From assembly GCA_013285645.1 (NCBI GenBank), contig JABDHJ010000013.1, positions 1 through 64,000 on the forward strand: 64,000 nucleotides of DNA. Direction: 5' to 3'. Below the pieces are notes generated by a model that was given only the letters and a program-made list of their open reading frames with translations, made no database searches and was not told the DNA's origin. This document shows positions 9,828 through 18,640 of this stretch, piece after piece. A program made the position numbers and the translations under genes. Source of the stretch: Verrucomicrobiota bacterium (lineage in GTDB: Bacteria; Verrucomicrobiota; Verrucomicrobiia; Methylacidiphilales; UBA1321). Position 1 is the stretch's first letter. The number at the start of each line of letters is the position of its first letter.

Positions 9828-12800
9828 ATGAAAACCAGTATTTTCCTAAAAAATCGTCAATTTTCGTTCCAGGCTAAAATCAGAAGTGCAACCATTTTAG
9901 GGGCTGCTTTGGCCTTGGTCCTGGGACAGGCCGCTCATGCGGCGAGTTCAACCTGGACATCAGCCACCAGTGGCAATTGGTCCACCGCGGCCAATTGGTC
10001 GGCCACTACGATTCCGGGTGCCACATCGGGGACTACCAATACCGATACCGCGACCTTCAATGCCAGCGCGGGCGGCACGGTCACCGTCGATACGGGCCGT
10101 AATATCCAGAATATCAACTTCGATACCAACGCGGGCGCTTATACGTTCAATTCGGGTTCCCTGATCCTGAGCAATGCAGGGGCCATCCAGCTTCTTTCCA
10201 CGTTTGCCGCTGCGTCTACGTCTACGGAAACCTTTAATGCTCCGATAACGCTGGAAGGCACCGATACCTTCAGCAATAACTCAGCGAAAGGTACCCTGGT
10301 GATCAAATCGGCAGTCTCATCCGATACCGGTGTGTCGGGAACTCTTGTCCTTTCTGGTTCTGCCACAACTGGAAATGTCGTTAGCGGCGTGCTTTCCGAT
10401 GGTTCCGGTACGCTGGCCATCAATAAAACGGGTGCGGGTACTTGGTCGCTCACCGGTACGAACACCTATTCAGGGGTGACCACGATCACGGGAGGTATTC
10501 TTAGCACCAACCTCCTAGCCAATGGCGGCACGGCCAGCGGCATTGGGCAATCCTCCAACGCGGCAGCCAATTTGGTGATCAACGGAGGAACCCTGCAATA
10601 CACGGGAGGAGCGGCCAGCACTGACCGCAACTTTACGATTGGAAGTAGTAATGCTGCGACCATCGATGCATCGGGTACAGGTGCCTTGACCGTCAGCGGC
10701 ACGGCGGTCTATGCCACCGCCAACGTTGCTAGCTCGCTGACCCTGACCGGCGCGAGCACGGCACTCAACACTCTCTCCGGCATTCTAGCCAATAATGGCA
10801 CCGGGTTGACTTCCGTCACCAAAGCTGGCGCGGGCACGTGGGTGCTCTCTGGCGTGAACACCTATACCGGCAACACGACGATCTTCTTCCAACCGGGGAG
10901 CGTCACGGGCTCGCTGATCATTGGCGGTTCGGGCAGCTTGGGTGCCGGATCCTACGCGGGTAATATTGCTGTGCAGACGGCGTCGTTCATCTACAACAGC
11001 TCGGCAAACCAGACCCTCTCGGGCACGATCTCCGGGGCGGGCGCGCTGACCGAATCCGGTCCCGGCACGCTGACGATCACTGCCGCGAACACTTTTACCG
11101 GCGTGACGACTGTTACGGCGGGTACTCTCGTCCTGGGTAATAATCTCGCCCTCCAGGACAGTGCCCTGAACACCTCCGGCGGGGGGGTCGTGAGTGTAAC
11201 GGGTTTCACGACCCCGACTATCGGCGGACTCACGGGCACTATGAACCTGGCGTCGGTCATCACGACGGGGTACAGCAGCATTACCGCCCTGACCTTGAAT
11301 CCGCAAAGCGGTATTTCCGACACCTACTCCGGAGTCATTGCCGACGGCGCGGTCGGCATGACTCTTACCAAAAACGGCGCCGTCACGCAGGCTCTCAACG
11401 GTGCGAACACCTACACCGGCGCGACCACGATCAATTCAGGTGTCCTGAGCGTGAGCACCCTGGCCAACGGCGGCACGGCCAGCGGCATTGGGCAATCCTC
11501 CAGCGCGGCAGCCAATTTGGTGTTCAACGGAGGAACCCTGCAATACACGGGAGGAACGGCCAGCACGAATCGTAGCTTTACGATTGGAAGTGGTAACGCA
11601 GCGACCATCGACGCATCGGGCTCAGGTGCCTTGACTCTCAGCGGCACGGCGGTCTTTGCCACCACCAACGTGGTTAGTTCGCTGAACCTGACGGGCACGA
11701 GCACGGCCGCCAATACGCTTTCCGGTACGCTTGTCAACAATGGTTCCGGTGTGCTGGGCATCAGTAAAACGGGTGTGGGTGCATGGCAATTGACGGGGAC
11801 AGCCAATACGTATTCCGGTGGTACTGGGGTTGCGAGTGGCCTGCTTTCGGTCGGGAGCTCCTCCAGCATCGGAACGGGAGGAGCGACTGTTTTCAATACC
11901 GGCGAATTGCGCCTGTCGAGTGCCTCGAACGTGGCCTCGGGACAAACGGTGACTGTCAATGCTGGTGGTATTCTCGGCGTCACCTCCACGGGCTTTACCC
12001 AGACTCAACTCGCCGCACTGATTGCCTCTAATTCCAGCGGTATCCTTGCTATCGACGCGGGCGCCTTTTCCAATGCCCTTAATATGGCTGCCTTGGGCAA
12101 CGGACAAATGTATCTCGGTTCAACCACCACCGGGACCTACACGGCCAGCAGTCTGGGAATTACACCCGGCGGTACCATCCTGGGGTTCGGCGGCGTGCCC
12201 ATTACTTTGGGTGGCACGTATCATCTCGGAGCCGGCGGAGGAACGCTGACTATCACTCAGGATGTCCTCGTAGATCAGGCATCGACCTCTATTCCAAGCA
12301 ATCCCACCAACACCTTGACGGGTACAGGTACAGACGGAAGCGTTTACTCGGCTGTCTCGAATACCCGGAATGCCCTTTCCGTGGGAGCTCCTAGCGGAGG
12401 CCTGGGCGCCGGAACGCTCGACCTTGCCACCAACCAGGATTTTACCGGAGTTACCACCGTCAATGTTGGAAGTACCCTGGCACTCGATTTTAGCGGCACG
12501 CCGACCGGTACCATCAATATCCTCAATTCCGCCAATCAGGTCGTTCTCAATGGGGGAACACTGAGTGTGATCGGCCAGGCGGGCGCGACCACCAGCCAGA
12601 CGCTGGCCAACGTGGGTCTCGTGGGCGGAGCGGACACCATTTCCGCTTCACAGACATCTCCCGGTTCGCTGACCCTCAACCTGGGTACGCTCGGTTCCGG
12701 TGCTGCCGGTGCTCCATTATCTGTGGCAGGCGGTGTCTCGTTGCAGATTGTCCAGACGGGAACAGCCACCATCACCACCACCACGGCGACCAATGCTGTG

Positions 12801-15800
12801 GATGGCAGCTACGGGGGCCAGGTTGTTTACACCAACAGTAGCGGAACCCGCTGGGCCACAGGAACTCTTCTTAGCGGCACCTATACCCTCAGCCAACTGA
12901 CTACCGATACCACGGCTTTACCTACATCCGGAGGCTCCGGCACGACGGATTATAATTTCAATAGTGGCAACACGAATATGGCCGGCAGCGTATCCGTCAA
13001 CCTGTTGCGGGTGTCGAACGCCGGAGGCGCCACTCTGACTCCATCCGCTACCGGTACGCTGACTATTAACGGCGGTATTCTCTTTACGAATACGGCAAAC
13101 TTTACCTTGGCGCAAACCGCCACCAACGGCACCTATTGGGTCACCTCGGGGGCGCCGGCGAATTCAGGCAATTATAATTTTCTGAACCTCCAAAATTACG
13201 GCACAGGCGGAGTAACCATTGGCAACAATGCCGGCACTAGAGGCGTTTTTGAGGATAATCCTACCAGCGGGGCGCATATGGTGTTGGTTTTTGGCGGGCC
13301 GGGGACCTATAATCTTGACGACCCCGGGAATAACACCGGGGGGACTGTGCTCGATGGCGCCACGCTTAATCTGAGCAACGGCGTAACTTCCGTCGCCCCT
13401 GCGGGAACGTTCACCATCAACTCAGGCACCATCGAGATGACCGAGAGCAACGGAAATGCTAGCATTTCCACAGCGTCAATCTGGAACGGCAACTTTACCC
13501 TGTTGCAATTTAGCGGTAATAGGACGGCGCTGTTCAGCGGTCCTGTTCTTTTGAATAACAATATCGCGCTCACCGAAACCAGCTCGACTGCAGGTGTTGG
13601 ATGGACGATCTCGGGCCCGATCAGTGACGGTGGTTACGGGTATGGGCTCACCTTCAACGTCAGCGGCCCCAACGCCGTGACCTTGAGCGGTGCAAATACC
13701 TTCACCGGTCCGGTTCTACTGGAAAGCGGAGCTTTAAGTGTTGGGGCAACAAGTCTCAATCGTAACAACGTTGTCTCCCTTGCGTCTGGAGCGACGCTTA
13801 GTCTGGCAGGCTCACCCGCAATCGCCGGTTTGAATGATCTTGGGGTGGCCAGTTTAACGGAAAGCGTAACGGCAGGCGGCAATGCTCTTCAACTTTTCGG
13901 TTCAGGTAACTATTCATTTGGCGGCGTTATTTCGGGTGCTGGCGTCAAAGTCAACAACTTGGTTACTTCGCTCTTCATGAATGGCGTGGGTACCCAAGTC
14001 CTGACGGGGGTCAATACCTTTACCGGTGCGATCATCGACAGTGCGGGTACACTGGTGGTGGACGCCAGTCAGGGAGGGTCGATTGCCCCCGTTGCGCTGA
14101 TCTATGCCGGCGGCACCTACGAGTTCAAGGGAACTGCGACAGGCACGACGGAAACGCTAGGCGGACTGACAAATTTGATAAACGGCGTTGGCAGCGTAGG
14201 CGGATCCACGGTGGTTCTGGATAACAACGGTGGGGCAGCCGGTGCGAATATCTTGAACCTGGGCGCATTGGGCAGTGGCACGGCGGGCGCCACCCTCCAG
14301 ATCAAGGAAATAGGCACCGCAGCTGGCACCATTAAAACTACAACTTCCAATGCAGCCTCCGGCGTTCTGGGAGGAGCGGGCGACGTCGTTTTTACGAGCA
14401 CGACCGGTACGACAACGTGGGCCACGTCTGTCGGTACGACCCCCTTTACCATTGGCGCCTATACCGCCGAAACCACCCTGCCTACGGCCGCGACTACCAG
14501 CTCTGTCAATTATCTGATGACCGCCAATCTTGCCAGCAATATCGGCACCGAATCGCTTAATCTGCTAAGGATCACGGGCGGAACTGGCTTAACTCAGAAT
14601 AGTGCTACGACATTGACGTTTGCGAACAATGGCCTGCTCTTTACGGGGTCGTCCGCCTTCTCGCTGGGGGGTGGCACGATCGAGGGAGGCAATGCTACCG
14701 GGATAACCATTCAAAACTACGGAACTGCGGCGCTGACCATCACTTCCACCATCGCTAATTCTAGCGCGGGTGCCAGCGCACTTACCATCGCGGGGCCTGG
14801 CACCACCAACCTGACGGGGAGCAACACCTATACGGGCGTGACTTATCTCAACGGTGGCACGGTCGACATCAACTCGCTGGCGAATTTCGGCATCACGGGC
14901 ACCACGGGCACCGCCGGCATTCAGTTCAGTGGGGCGACTCTCCAGTACGCCGCCGGCTTTACGGGAAATAGCGACCTTTCCAGTGCTAGTGAGGTCATTA
15001 CCTTCAATAATTCCGGAGGAACGATTGATACCAACGGAAATACCGTCACCTACGCCGGTGCCTTCGGCGCTGGCGCGGGAGGGTTGACGGTCGTGGATAC
15101 AGCAGCTACGCATGGTTCATTGACTCTAAATAGCTCCATCGGGTACACCGGCACGACCATCATCCAAAATGGCGGTTCGGTTAACCTCGGCAAGAGCGGG
15201 ACCCTCGCCACCGGAGCAGGAACCATCGTGGGCAATGGGGGGACACTTTCCGGCGGCGCTACTGCAACTACCAGCACTACGCCCAGCACTTCCAATGCTG
15301 GAATGGTTACCTTGCAATCGGGAGGCGTCCTGGCTCCTGGCAACCTCACGGGCATTGGAAGCAAACTTCTGACCGTTCAAAATACAGGATTGGGAAGCGG
15401 TGGCGACCAAAGCGCTGGCGCCTTGAATAATGTCCTGGCCGCTACCGGCCTGACTTGGAATGCGGGCGGTACCTTGAAATTCCAACTCGACAGCACCACT
15501 GGTCAAACCGGAACAGCCACGAGCCTCTCCAGCTCCACTTTGCTGAATCTGGGATCGGGCGCGCTGGTGAAGAGCGGCACGGGCTTGTTTACGATCAATC
15601 TGCAAGACACCGCTGCTGACAACACAACCCCGGGTTCGACCAATGTCTACGACCTCATTAACTTTGGCGCGATCACCACCTATGGAGTAACGACTGCGAA
15701 TACCAACTTCAACATTAACGACTTTACCCTTGAAAACTTGAGCACGGATCCCGCTGTGACCGGTTCCTTGTCTCTCTATTTCAATCCCCTTGCTCTCAAT

Positions 15801-15935
15801 GGCGCGGGGCAGGAGGAGTTGTTACTGACGACGTTGGAGACGACCGCAGTTCCTGAACCCGGTACGTGGGCGATGCTGGTTGCCGGATTCGCCTTCCTGA
15901 TTATTGTGGTCCGTCGGCGTCACCGCCAGGGTTAA
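9828..15935 (+). CDS. giant PEP-CTERM protein of autotransporter-associated beta-strand repeats
   Basis: 2,035 residues. A long Sec-type signal peptide (residues 1-39, ending AAHA) is followed by almost 1,950 residues of Gly/Ser/Thr/Asn-rich beta-helix sequence. Many copies of the autotransporter-associated repeat are visible, with the recurring signature GAGTW.L(S/T)G.NTY(S/T)G.TT(I/V)..G.L. The C-terminus is a PEP-CTERM sorting signal: VPEPGTWAMLVAG, a hydrophobic helix, then RRRHRQG. It is therefore expected to be processed by an exosortase and displayed or released, not translocated by its own beta barrel, which is absent. Two internal blocks, coding at about 10516-10760 and 11461-11720, are near-identical at DNA level (945-base offset), a sign of recent intragenic duplication. 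Likely a surface adhesin or matrix protein; no enzymatic domain is seen. No Shine-Dalgarno is obvious before the ATG. Confidence 0.85.
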   Translation: MKTSIFLKNRQFSFQAKIRSATILGAALALVLGQAAHAASSTWTSATSGNWSTAANWSATTIPGATSGTTNTDTATFNASAGGTVTVDTGRNIQNINFDTNAGAYTFNSGSLILSNAGAIQLLSTFAAASTSTETFNAPITLEGTDTFSNNSAKGTLVIKSAVSSDTGVSGTLVLSGSATTGNVVSGVLSDGSGTLAINKTGAGTWSLTGTNTYSGVTTITGGILSTNLLANGGTASGIGQSSNAAANLVINGGTLQYTGGAASTDRNFTIGSSNAATIDASGTGALTVSGTAVYATANVASSLTLTGASTALNTLSGILANNGTGLTSVTKAGAGTWVLSGVNTYTGNTTIFFQPGSVTGSLIIGGSGSLGAGSYAGNIAVQTASFIYNSSANQTLSGTISGAGALTESGPGTLTITAANTFTGVTTVTAGTLVLGNNLALQDSALNTSGGGVVSVTGFTTPTIGGLTGTMNLASVITTGYSSITALTLNPQSGISDTYSGVIADGAVGMTLTKNGAVTQALNGANTYTGATTINSGVLSVSTLANGGTASGIGQSSSAAANLVFNGGTLQYTGGTASTNRSFTIGSGNAATIDASGSGALTLSGTAVFATTNVVSSLNLTGTSTAANTLSGTLVNNGSGVLGISKTGVGAWQLTGTANTYSGGTGVASGLLSVGSSSSIGTGGATVFNTGELRLSSASNVASGQTVTVNAGGILGVTSTGFTQTQLAALIASNSSGILAIDAGAFSNALNMAALGNGQMYLGSTTTGTYTASSLGITPGGTILGFGGVPITLGGTYHLGAGGGTLTITQDVLVDQASTSIPSNPTNTLTGTGTDGSVYSAVSNTRNALSVGAPSGGLGAGTLDLATNQDFTGVTTVNVGSTLALDFSGTPTGTINILNSANQVVLNGGTLSVIGQAGATTSQTLANVGLVGGADTISASQTSPGSLTLNLGTLGSGAAGAPLSVAGGVSLQIVQTGTATITTTTATNAVDGSYGGQVVYTNSSGTRWATGTLLSGTYTLSQLTTDTTALPTSGGSGTTDYNFNSGNTNMAGSVSVNLLRVSNAGGATLTPSATGTLTINGGILFTNTANFTLAQTATNGTYWVTSGAPANSGNYNFLNLQNYGTGGVTIGNNAGTRGVFEDNPTSGAHMVLVFGGPGTYNLDDPGNNTGGTVLDGATLNLSNGVTSVAPAGTFTINSGTIEMTESNGNASISTASIWNGNFTLLQFSGNRTALFSGPVLLNNNIALTETSSTAGVGWTISGPISDGGYGYGLTFNVSGPNAVTLSGANTFTGPVLLESGALSVGATSLNRNNVVSLASGATLSLAGSPAIAGLNDLGVASLTESVTAGGNALQLFGSGNYSFGGVISGAGVKVNNLVTSLFMNGVGTQVLTGVNTFTGAIIDSAGTLVVDASQGGSIAPVALIYAGGTYEFKGTATGTTETLGGLTNLINGVGSVGGSTVVLDNNGGAAGANILNLGALGSGTAGATLQIKEIGTAAGTIKTTTSNAASGVLGGAGDVVFTSTTGTTTWATSVGTTPFTIGAYTAETTLPTAATTSSVNYLMTANLASNIGTESLNLLRITGGTGLTQNSATTLTFANNGLLFTGSSAFSLGGGTIEGGNATGITIQNYGTAALTITSTIANSSAGASALTIAGPGTTNLTGSNTYTGVTYLNGGTVDINSLANFGITGTTGTAGIQFSGATLQYAAGFTGNSDLSSASEVITFNNSGGTIDTNGNTVTYAGAFGAGAGGLTVVDTAATHGSLTLNSSIGYTGTTIIQNGGSVNLGKSGTLATGAGTIVGNGGTLSGGATATTSTTPSTSNAGMVTLQSGGVLAPGNLTGIGSKLLTVQNTGLGSGGDQSAGALNNVLAATGLTWNAGGTLKFQLDSTTGQTGTATSLSSSTLLNLGSGALVKSGTGLFTINLQDTAADNTTPGSTNVYDLINFGAITTYGVTTANTNFNINDFTLENLSTDPAVTGSLSLYFNPLALNGAGQEELLLTTLETTAVPEPGTWAMLVAGFAFLIIVVRRRHRQG

Positions 15936-15946
15936 TCTCTTCCGTG

Positions 15947-16018
15947 GTAGCCGCCGTTGTCCCTAGCGGCGGATGTTTGGAGGAAAAGACATCCGCCGCT
16001 AGGGACAGCGGCGGCTAC
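15947..16018. repeat. 72-base hairpin, terminator-like, dispersed repeat family
   Basis: Two 30-base arms (15947-15976 and 15989-16018) pair with a single mismatch around a 12-base loop. Each arm contains CCCTAGCGGCGGATG or its complement. It begins 11 bases after the stop of the PEP-CTERM gene and lies between convergent genes, so it could stop transcription from both sides, although no U-tract follows. Further partial copies occur at 61942-61977 and, reversed and interrupted, at 63248-63345. It is therefore a member of a dispersed palindromic family and not a gene-specific terminator. Confidence 0.75.
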
Positions 16019-16068
16019 CTTAAAATGCCTCGGAGCTTGCTCCGGGGTTCTTTACTTCCCAGGTTTTT

Positions 16069-16890
16069 TCAAGGTCCGGTCCGCGCGGCGGCAAGAGCAT
16101 GGTCCTTCGCAATACCGGAAAGGAAACAAGCGGCGGTACCGATTCGGTTTTCATCCACAGGCTGCCAGCAATATTCCACGGAAGCGGTGCCGCGATAGTT
16201 CTTGGAGAGAAGCCACTCGATCACTGCTTGGAAATTGATCAGGCCCGCCTCCTCCAGATAGGTTTCGGTGCCGTCCGCTCGATGTTGCTGCCAATGCAGG
16301 TGATGGATGTAGGGGAAAAGAGCCTCCAGACTTTCCCTATAGCCTCGTTGCAGGAAATCGGGGTTGGCCTGAAAATTAAGCCGAAGATTCGGACGATCAA
16401 CCTCCTCCAGGAGGCGTTGGACGCTGGGCAGCGTGTCCGCCAAGGTATTCACGTGGGTTTCGACGACAAAAAGGGAATTGGGATCGAGGGCGCAAAGTTC
16501 ACGCAGACCTTCTCGCGCTGCGTGCCAGTGCGTGGGCGTGGCGCGATGGCTTGGGAGGCCATCCGGACCGATGTCGACAAATGTCCGGATTTTTCCAACC
16601 TCGAGAACCTTCGCAATTTTTAGGGCCTGTCGTGCGGTGTCCAGTGATTTCAGTTTCCATTCCTCACCGCGGGTAAAGGAAAAATAGGGGGAAATCACCA
16701 GCGGAGTCAGCTGCTTTCGGGCACATTGGTCCGAGACGTTTAAGAGGCCGGCATGATCGAGGTTCTCCAAATGGGGAAACCAGAATTCGATGCCGCCGAA
16801 TCCAGCCGCAGCAATCAAATCGATTGCCGCAGCGACGGGATGTTCCCGCAGGGCAATTGAACAGCAGGAGATGGAAAAGGGAAAGGACAT
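16069..16890 (-). CDS. sugar phosphate isomerase/epimerase-like TIM barrel
   Basis: 273 residues, the usual size for the xylose-isomerase-like (AP endonuclease 2) TIM-barrel family. It starts SISCCSIALREHPVAAAIDLIAAAGFGGIEFWFPH, the typical first strand and the glutamate-bearing second strand. VVETHVNTLAD (about residues 142-152) supplies the usual metal-binding Glu and His. LRLNFQANPDFL, IHHLHWQQH and TASVEYCW follow as later barrel strands with His and Glu ligands. Expected activity is metal-dependent isomerisation or epimerisation of a sugar or keto-sugar in the cytoplasm. It is the last gene of a leftward group with the NAD epimerase only three bases upstream, so the two are surely co-transcribed. 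Substrate unknown. Confidence 0.75.
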   Translation of the reverse strand: MSFPFSISCCSIALREHPVAAAIDLIAAAGFGGIEFWFPHLENLDHAGLLNVSDQCARKQLTPLVISPYFSFTRGEEWKLKSLDTARQALKIAKVLEVGKIRTFVDIGPDGLPSHRATPTHWHAAREGLRELCALDPNSLFVVETHVNTLADTLPSVQRLLEEVDRPNLRLNFQANPDFLQRGYRESLEALFPYIHHLHWQQHRADGTETYLEEAGLINFQAVIEWLLSKNYRGTASVEYCWQPVDENRIGTAACFLSGIAKDHALAAARTGP

Positions 16891-16893
16891 GGA

Positions 16894-17664
16894 TCAGGTT
16901 CCCGGAACCTCGCCGTCGCGTGGATACTTTTCAAAGGTATGTTTCGCCTTCCAACCGAGAAACTCCCGCAGCCTTCCCATTTCCGCGTGGGCATCCGCAT
17001 CGGGATGGCCCAGCAGATAAAAGATTTCATACGTCAATTGCGGAGCAATCAGCGCCAGGCGGGTGGCTTCGGCGATATCGCGCGGATCGATGAATTGCCA
17101 GTTCACCGTTAGCAGATGTCTTCCATATTTATCGGAAACGGTGTCCTCATCGCAAATGTAGGCGGGGCGCAAAACAGCAACTTCCAAGCCGTGAGCCTGA
17201 TGATAATAATGGGCCGTTTGTTCTTGAAGCACCTTGGTCAGCGGGTACATGGCGCGGGGATCCGGGCTCAGATCACGTGTCAAAAATTCACCGGCGTTTT
17301 GATGTCCCTGCACCACGGAAATACTCGAAATCAAGACCACCCGTTTGATTCCGTGCGTACAGGCGGCGTGAAACAGATTTGCGGTGCCTTTCACATTCAC
17401 ATCGAAGGGAAGAGTTGGCGTTCCATAAATCTCCGGGCGATTGGGTGCCATGTGCCCGATGACCAAATCGGAACAACCTTCACAGAGCGAAAGGGCGTCT
17501 TCCAGTTGAGACACATCACCCACCCGGCTATCCCAAGTTCCTGGGATGGGCACGACATCCAACAGGCGGAGAGGAAAATGTTCGCCCAGCACCTGGACGA
17601 GGCTGCGTCCCAGAAAACCGGCGGCACCGGTAATTGCAACGCGGGTAGGGGTTCGAAAATCCAT
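16894..17664 (-). CDS. NAD-dependent epimerase/dehydratase (extended SDR)
   Basis: 256 residues. The N-terminal Rossmann motif is VAITGAAGFLGRSLV (GxxGxxG, residues 9-23). VLISSISVVQG supplies the active-site Ser region and MYPLTKVLQEQ the Tyr-x-x-x-Lys pair. Shorter than UDP-sugar epimerases (about 310-340), closer to the NAD-dependent uronate/aldonate dehydrogenase-like members of the family. It is followed three bases later by the TIM-barrel isomerase and preceded by a 205-base gap containing a perfect palindrome. Role inferred: oxidation, epimerisation or dehydration of a sugar acid in the same pathway as the upstream dehydrogenase and isomerase genes. Confidence 0.8.
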   Translation of the reverse strand: MDFRTPTRVAITGAAGFLGRSLVQVLGEHFPLRLLDVVPIPGTWDSRVGDVSQLEDALSLCEGCSDLVIGHMAPNRPEIYGTPTLPFDVNVKGTANLFHAACTHGIKRVVLISSISVVQGHQNAGEFLTRDLSPDPRAMYPLTKVLQEQTAHYYHQAHGLEVAVLRPAYICDEDTVSDKYGRHLLTVNWQFIDPRDIAEATRLALIAPQLTYEIFYLLGHPDADAHAEMGRLREFLGWKAKHTFEKYPRDGEVPGT

Positions 17665-17765
17665 GGAGTTGGTGATAAAATGAGGGACGGGATGACTAAC
17701 GGAAGCAGGAAACGCCGGCCCCCGATAGTTCAGAATGTGGTCGCCGTTTCCCGCGCAGAAGTTGA

Positions 17766-17799
17766 CTACGATTTGATCGGTATGCCGATCAAATCGTAG
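17766..17799. repeat. perfect 15-bp inverted repeat
   Basis: CTACGATTTGATCGG (17766-17780) and CCGATCAAATCGTAG (17785-17799) form perfect arms around TATG. It lies between two leftward genes, 71 bases after the stop of the hydroxypyruvate-isomerase-like gene and 102 bases before the start codon of the NAD epimerase. There is no T-run on either side, so it is either an operator-like site for the downstream pair or a Rho-independent-like stem lacking a tail. Confidence 0.6.
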
Positions 17800-17869
17800 T
17801 GGTCGAAGAAATCACGTTCGGCCCTGGCTGCGATCTGATGCAGGCCTTCAAGATGACTTTACGGACAAA

Positions 17870-18640
17870 CTACTTTATCGCCTCCGTGCAATCGTGAAAT
17901 GCGCTCTGCAACGCCTTCAGCGGGTCGCCCTTCACACAGAATTCATGGGAGATAAATCCACTGTAGCCGGTCCGGGCTATCGCGCGATAAATCGCCGGAT
18001 AGTAGATTTCCTGCGTGTGATCGGGCTGACCCCGGCCCGGATTGCCGGCGGTGTGGTAGTAGGCAAAGAACGGATGGTTTTGCTCGATCGTCCGGATGAT
18101 GTCCCCTTCCATGATCTGCATGTGATAAATATCGTAGAGAATCTTTACCGCAGGCGAGTTGACCCGGCGGCACAATTCAACCGCCCACGCGGTTCGGTCG
18201 CATTGATAACCAATATGATCAACCTTGCTATTGAGAAGCTCGACGATCAGCGTGACCCCCGCGTCGGCCGCTGTGTCTGCCACCTTGGCCAGAAGCGTCG
18301 CACTCTGGGCCAGCCCCGCCTCGTCACTGATACCGTCACGCACACCGGAGAAGCAGACAAGCGCCGGAATGTTGGCCTTTTTCGCCTTGACGATATTCAC
18401 CCGAAGTTCGGCCTCGATGCGTTCCGCATTTTCGGGCCGGTTGATCCCATCGTTCAATGTCCCATGGCCCATGATGGCCGAGACGGTCAGCCCGTGGCGC
18501 GCCGCCAGCGGCCAGAGCGCCTCGTCGATCAGGTCAACGCCTTGGTAACCGATTTTGGCCGCGCCGGCGAGAAGCGTCTCCGGATCGATTCCAGACGCCG
18601 AAAAGGCCCACCATGAGAAAGCCTGACGAAAGGAGCTCAA
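17870..18640 (-). CDS. hydroxypyruvate isomerase-like TIM-barrel protein
   Basis: 256 residues, the normal size for the Hyi-like isomerase family. It starts at a TTG whose last bases overlap the TGA stop of the upstream dehydrogenase (TTGA), preceded by a good AAAGGAG ribosome site 5-7 bases away; protein begins (M)SSFRQAFSWWAF. Family landmarks are present: TLIVELLNSKVDHIGY (Glu metal ligand), VKILYDIYHMQIMEGD (Asp and His), FAYYHTAGNPGRGQPDHTQE (His and the NPGR loop) and GFISHEF (final Glu). Together these match hydroxypyruvate isomerase/OtnI-type enzymes that interconvert keto-acids or ketose derivatives. Translationally coupled to the dehydrogenase upstream, so the two probably act in sequence. 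The true reaction may be on a different keto-sugar acid. Confidence 0.8.
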   Translation of the reverse strand: MSSFRQAFSWWAFSASGIDPETLLAGAAKIGYQGVDLIDEALWPLAARHGLTVSAIMGHGTLNDGINRPENAERIEAELRVNIVKAKKANIPALVCFSGVRDGISDEAGLAQSATLLAKVADTAADAGVTLIVELLNSKVDHIGYQCDRTAWAVELCRRVNSPAVKILYDIYHMQIMEGDIIRTIEQNHPFFAYYHTAGNPGRGQPDHTQEIYYPAIYRAIARTGYSGFISHEFCVKGDPLKALQSAFHDCTEAIK

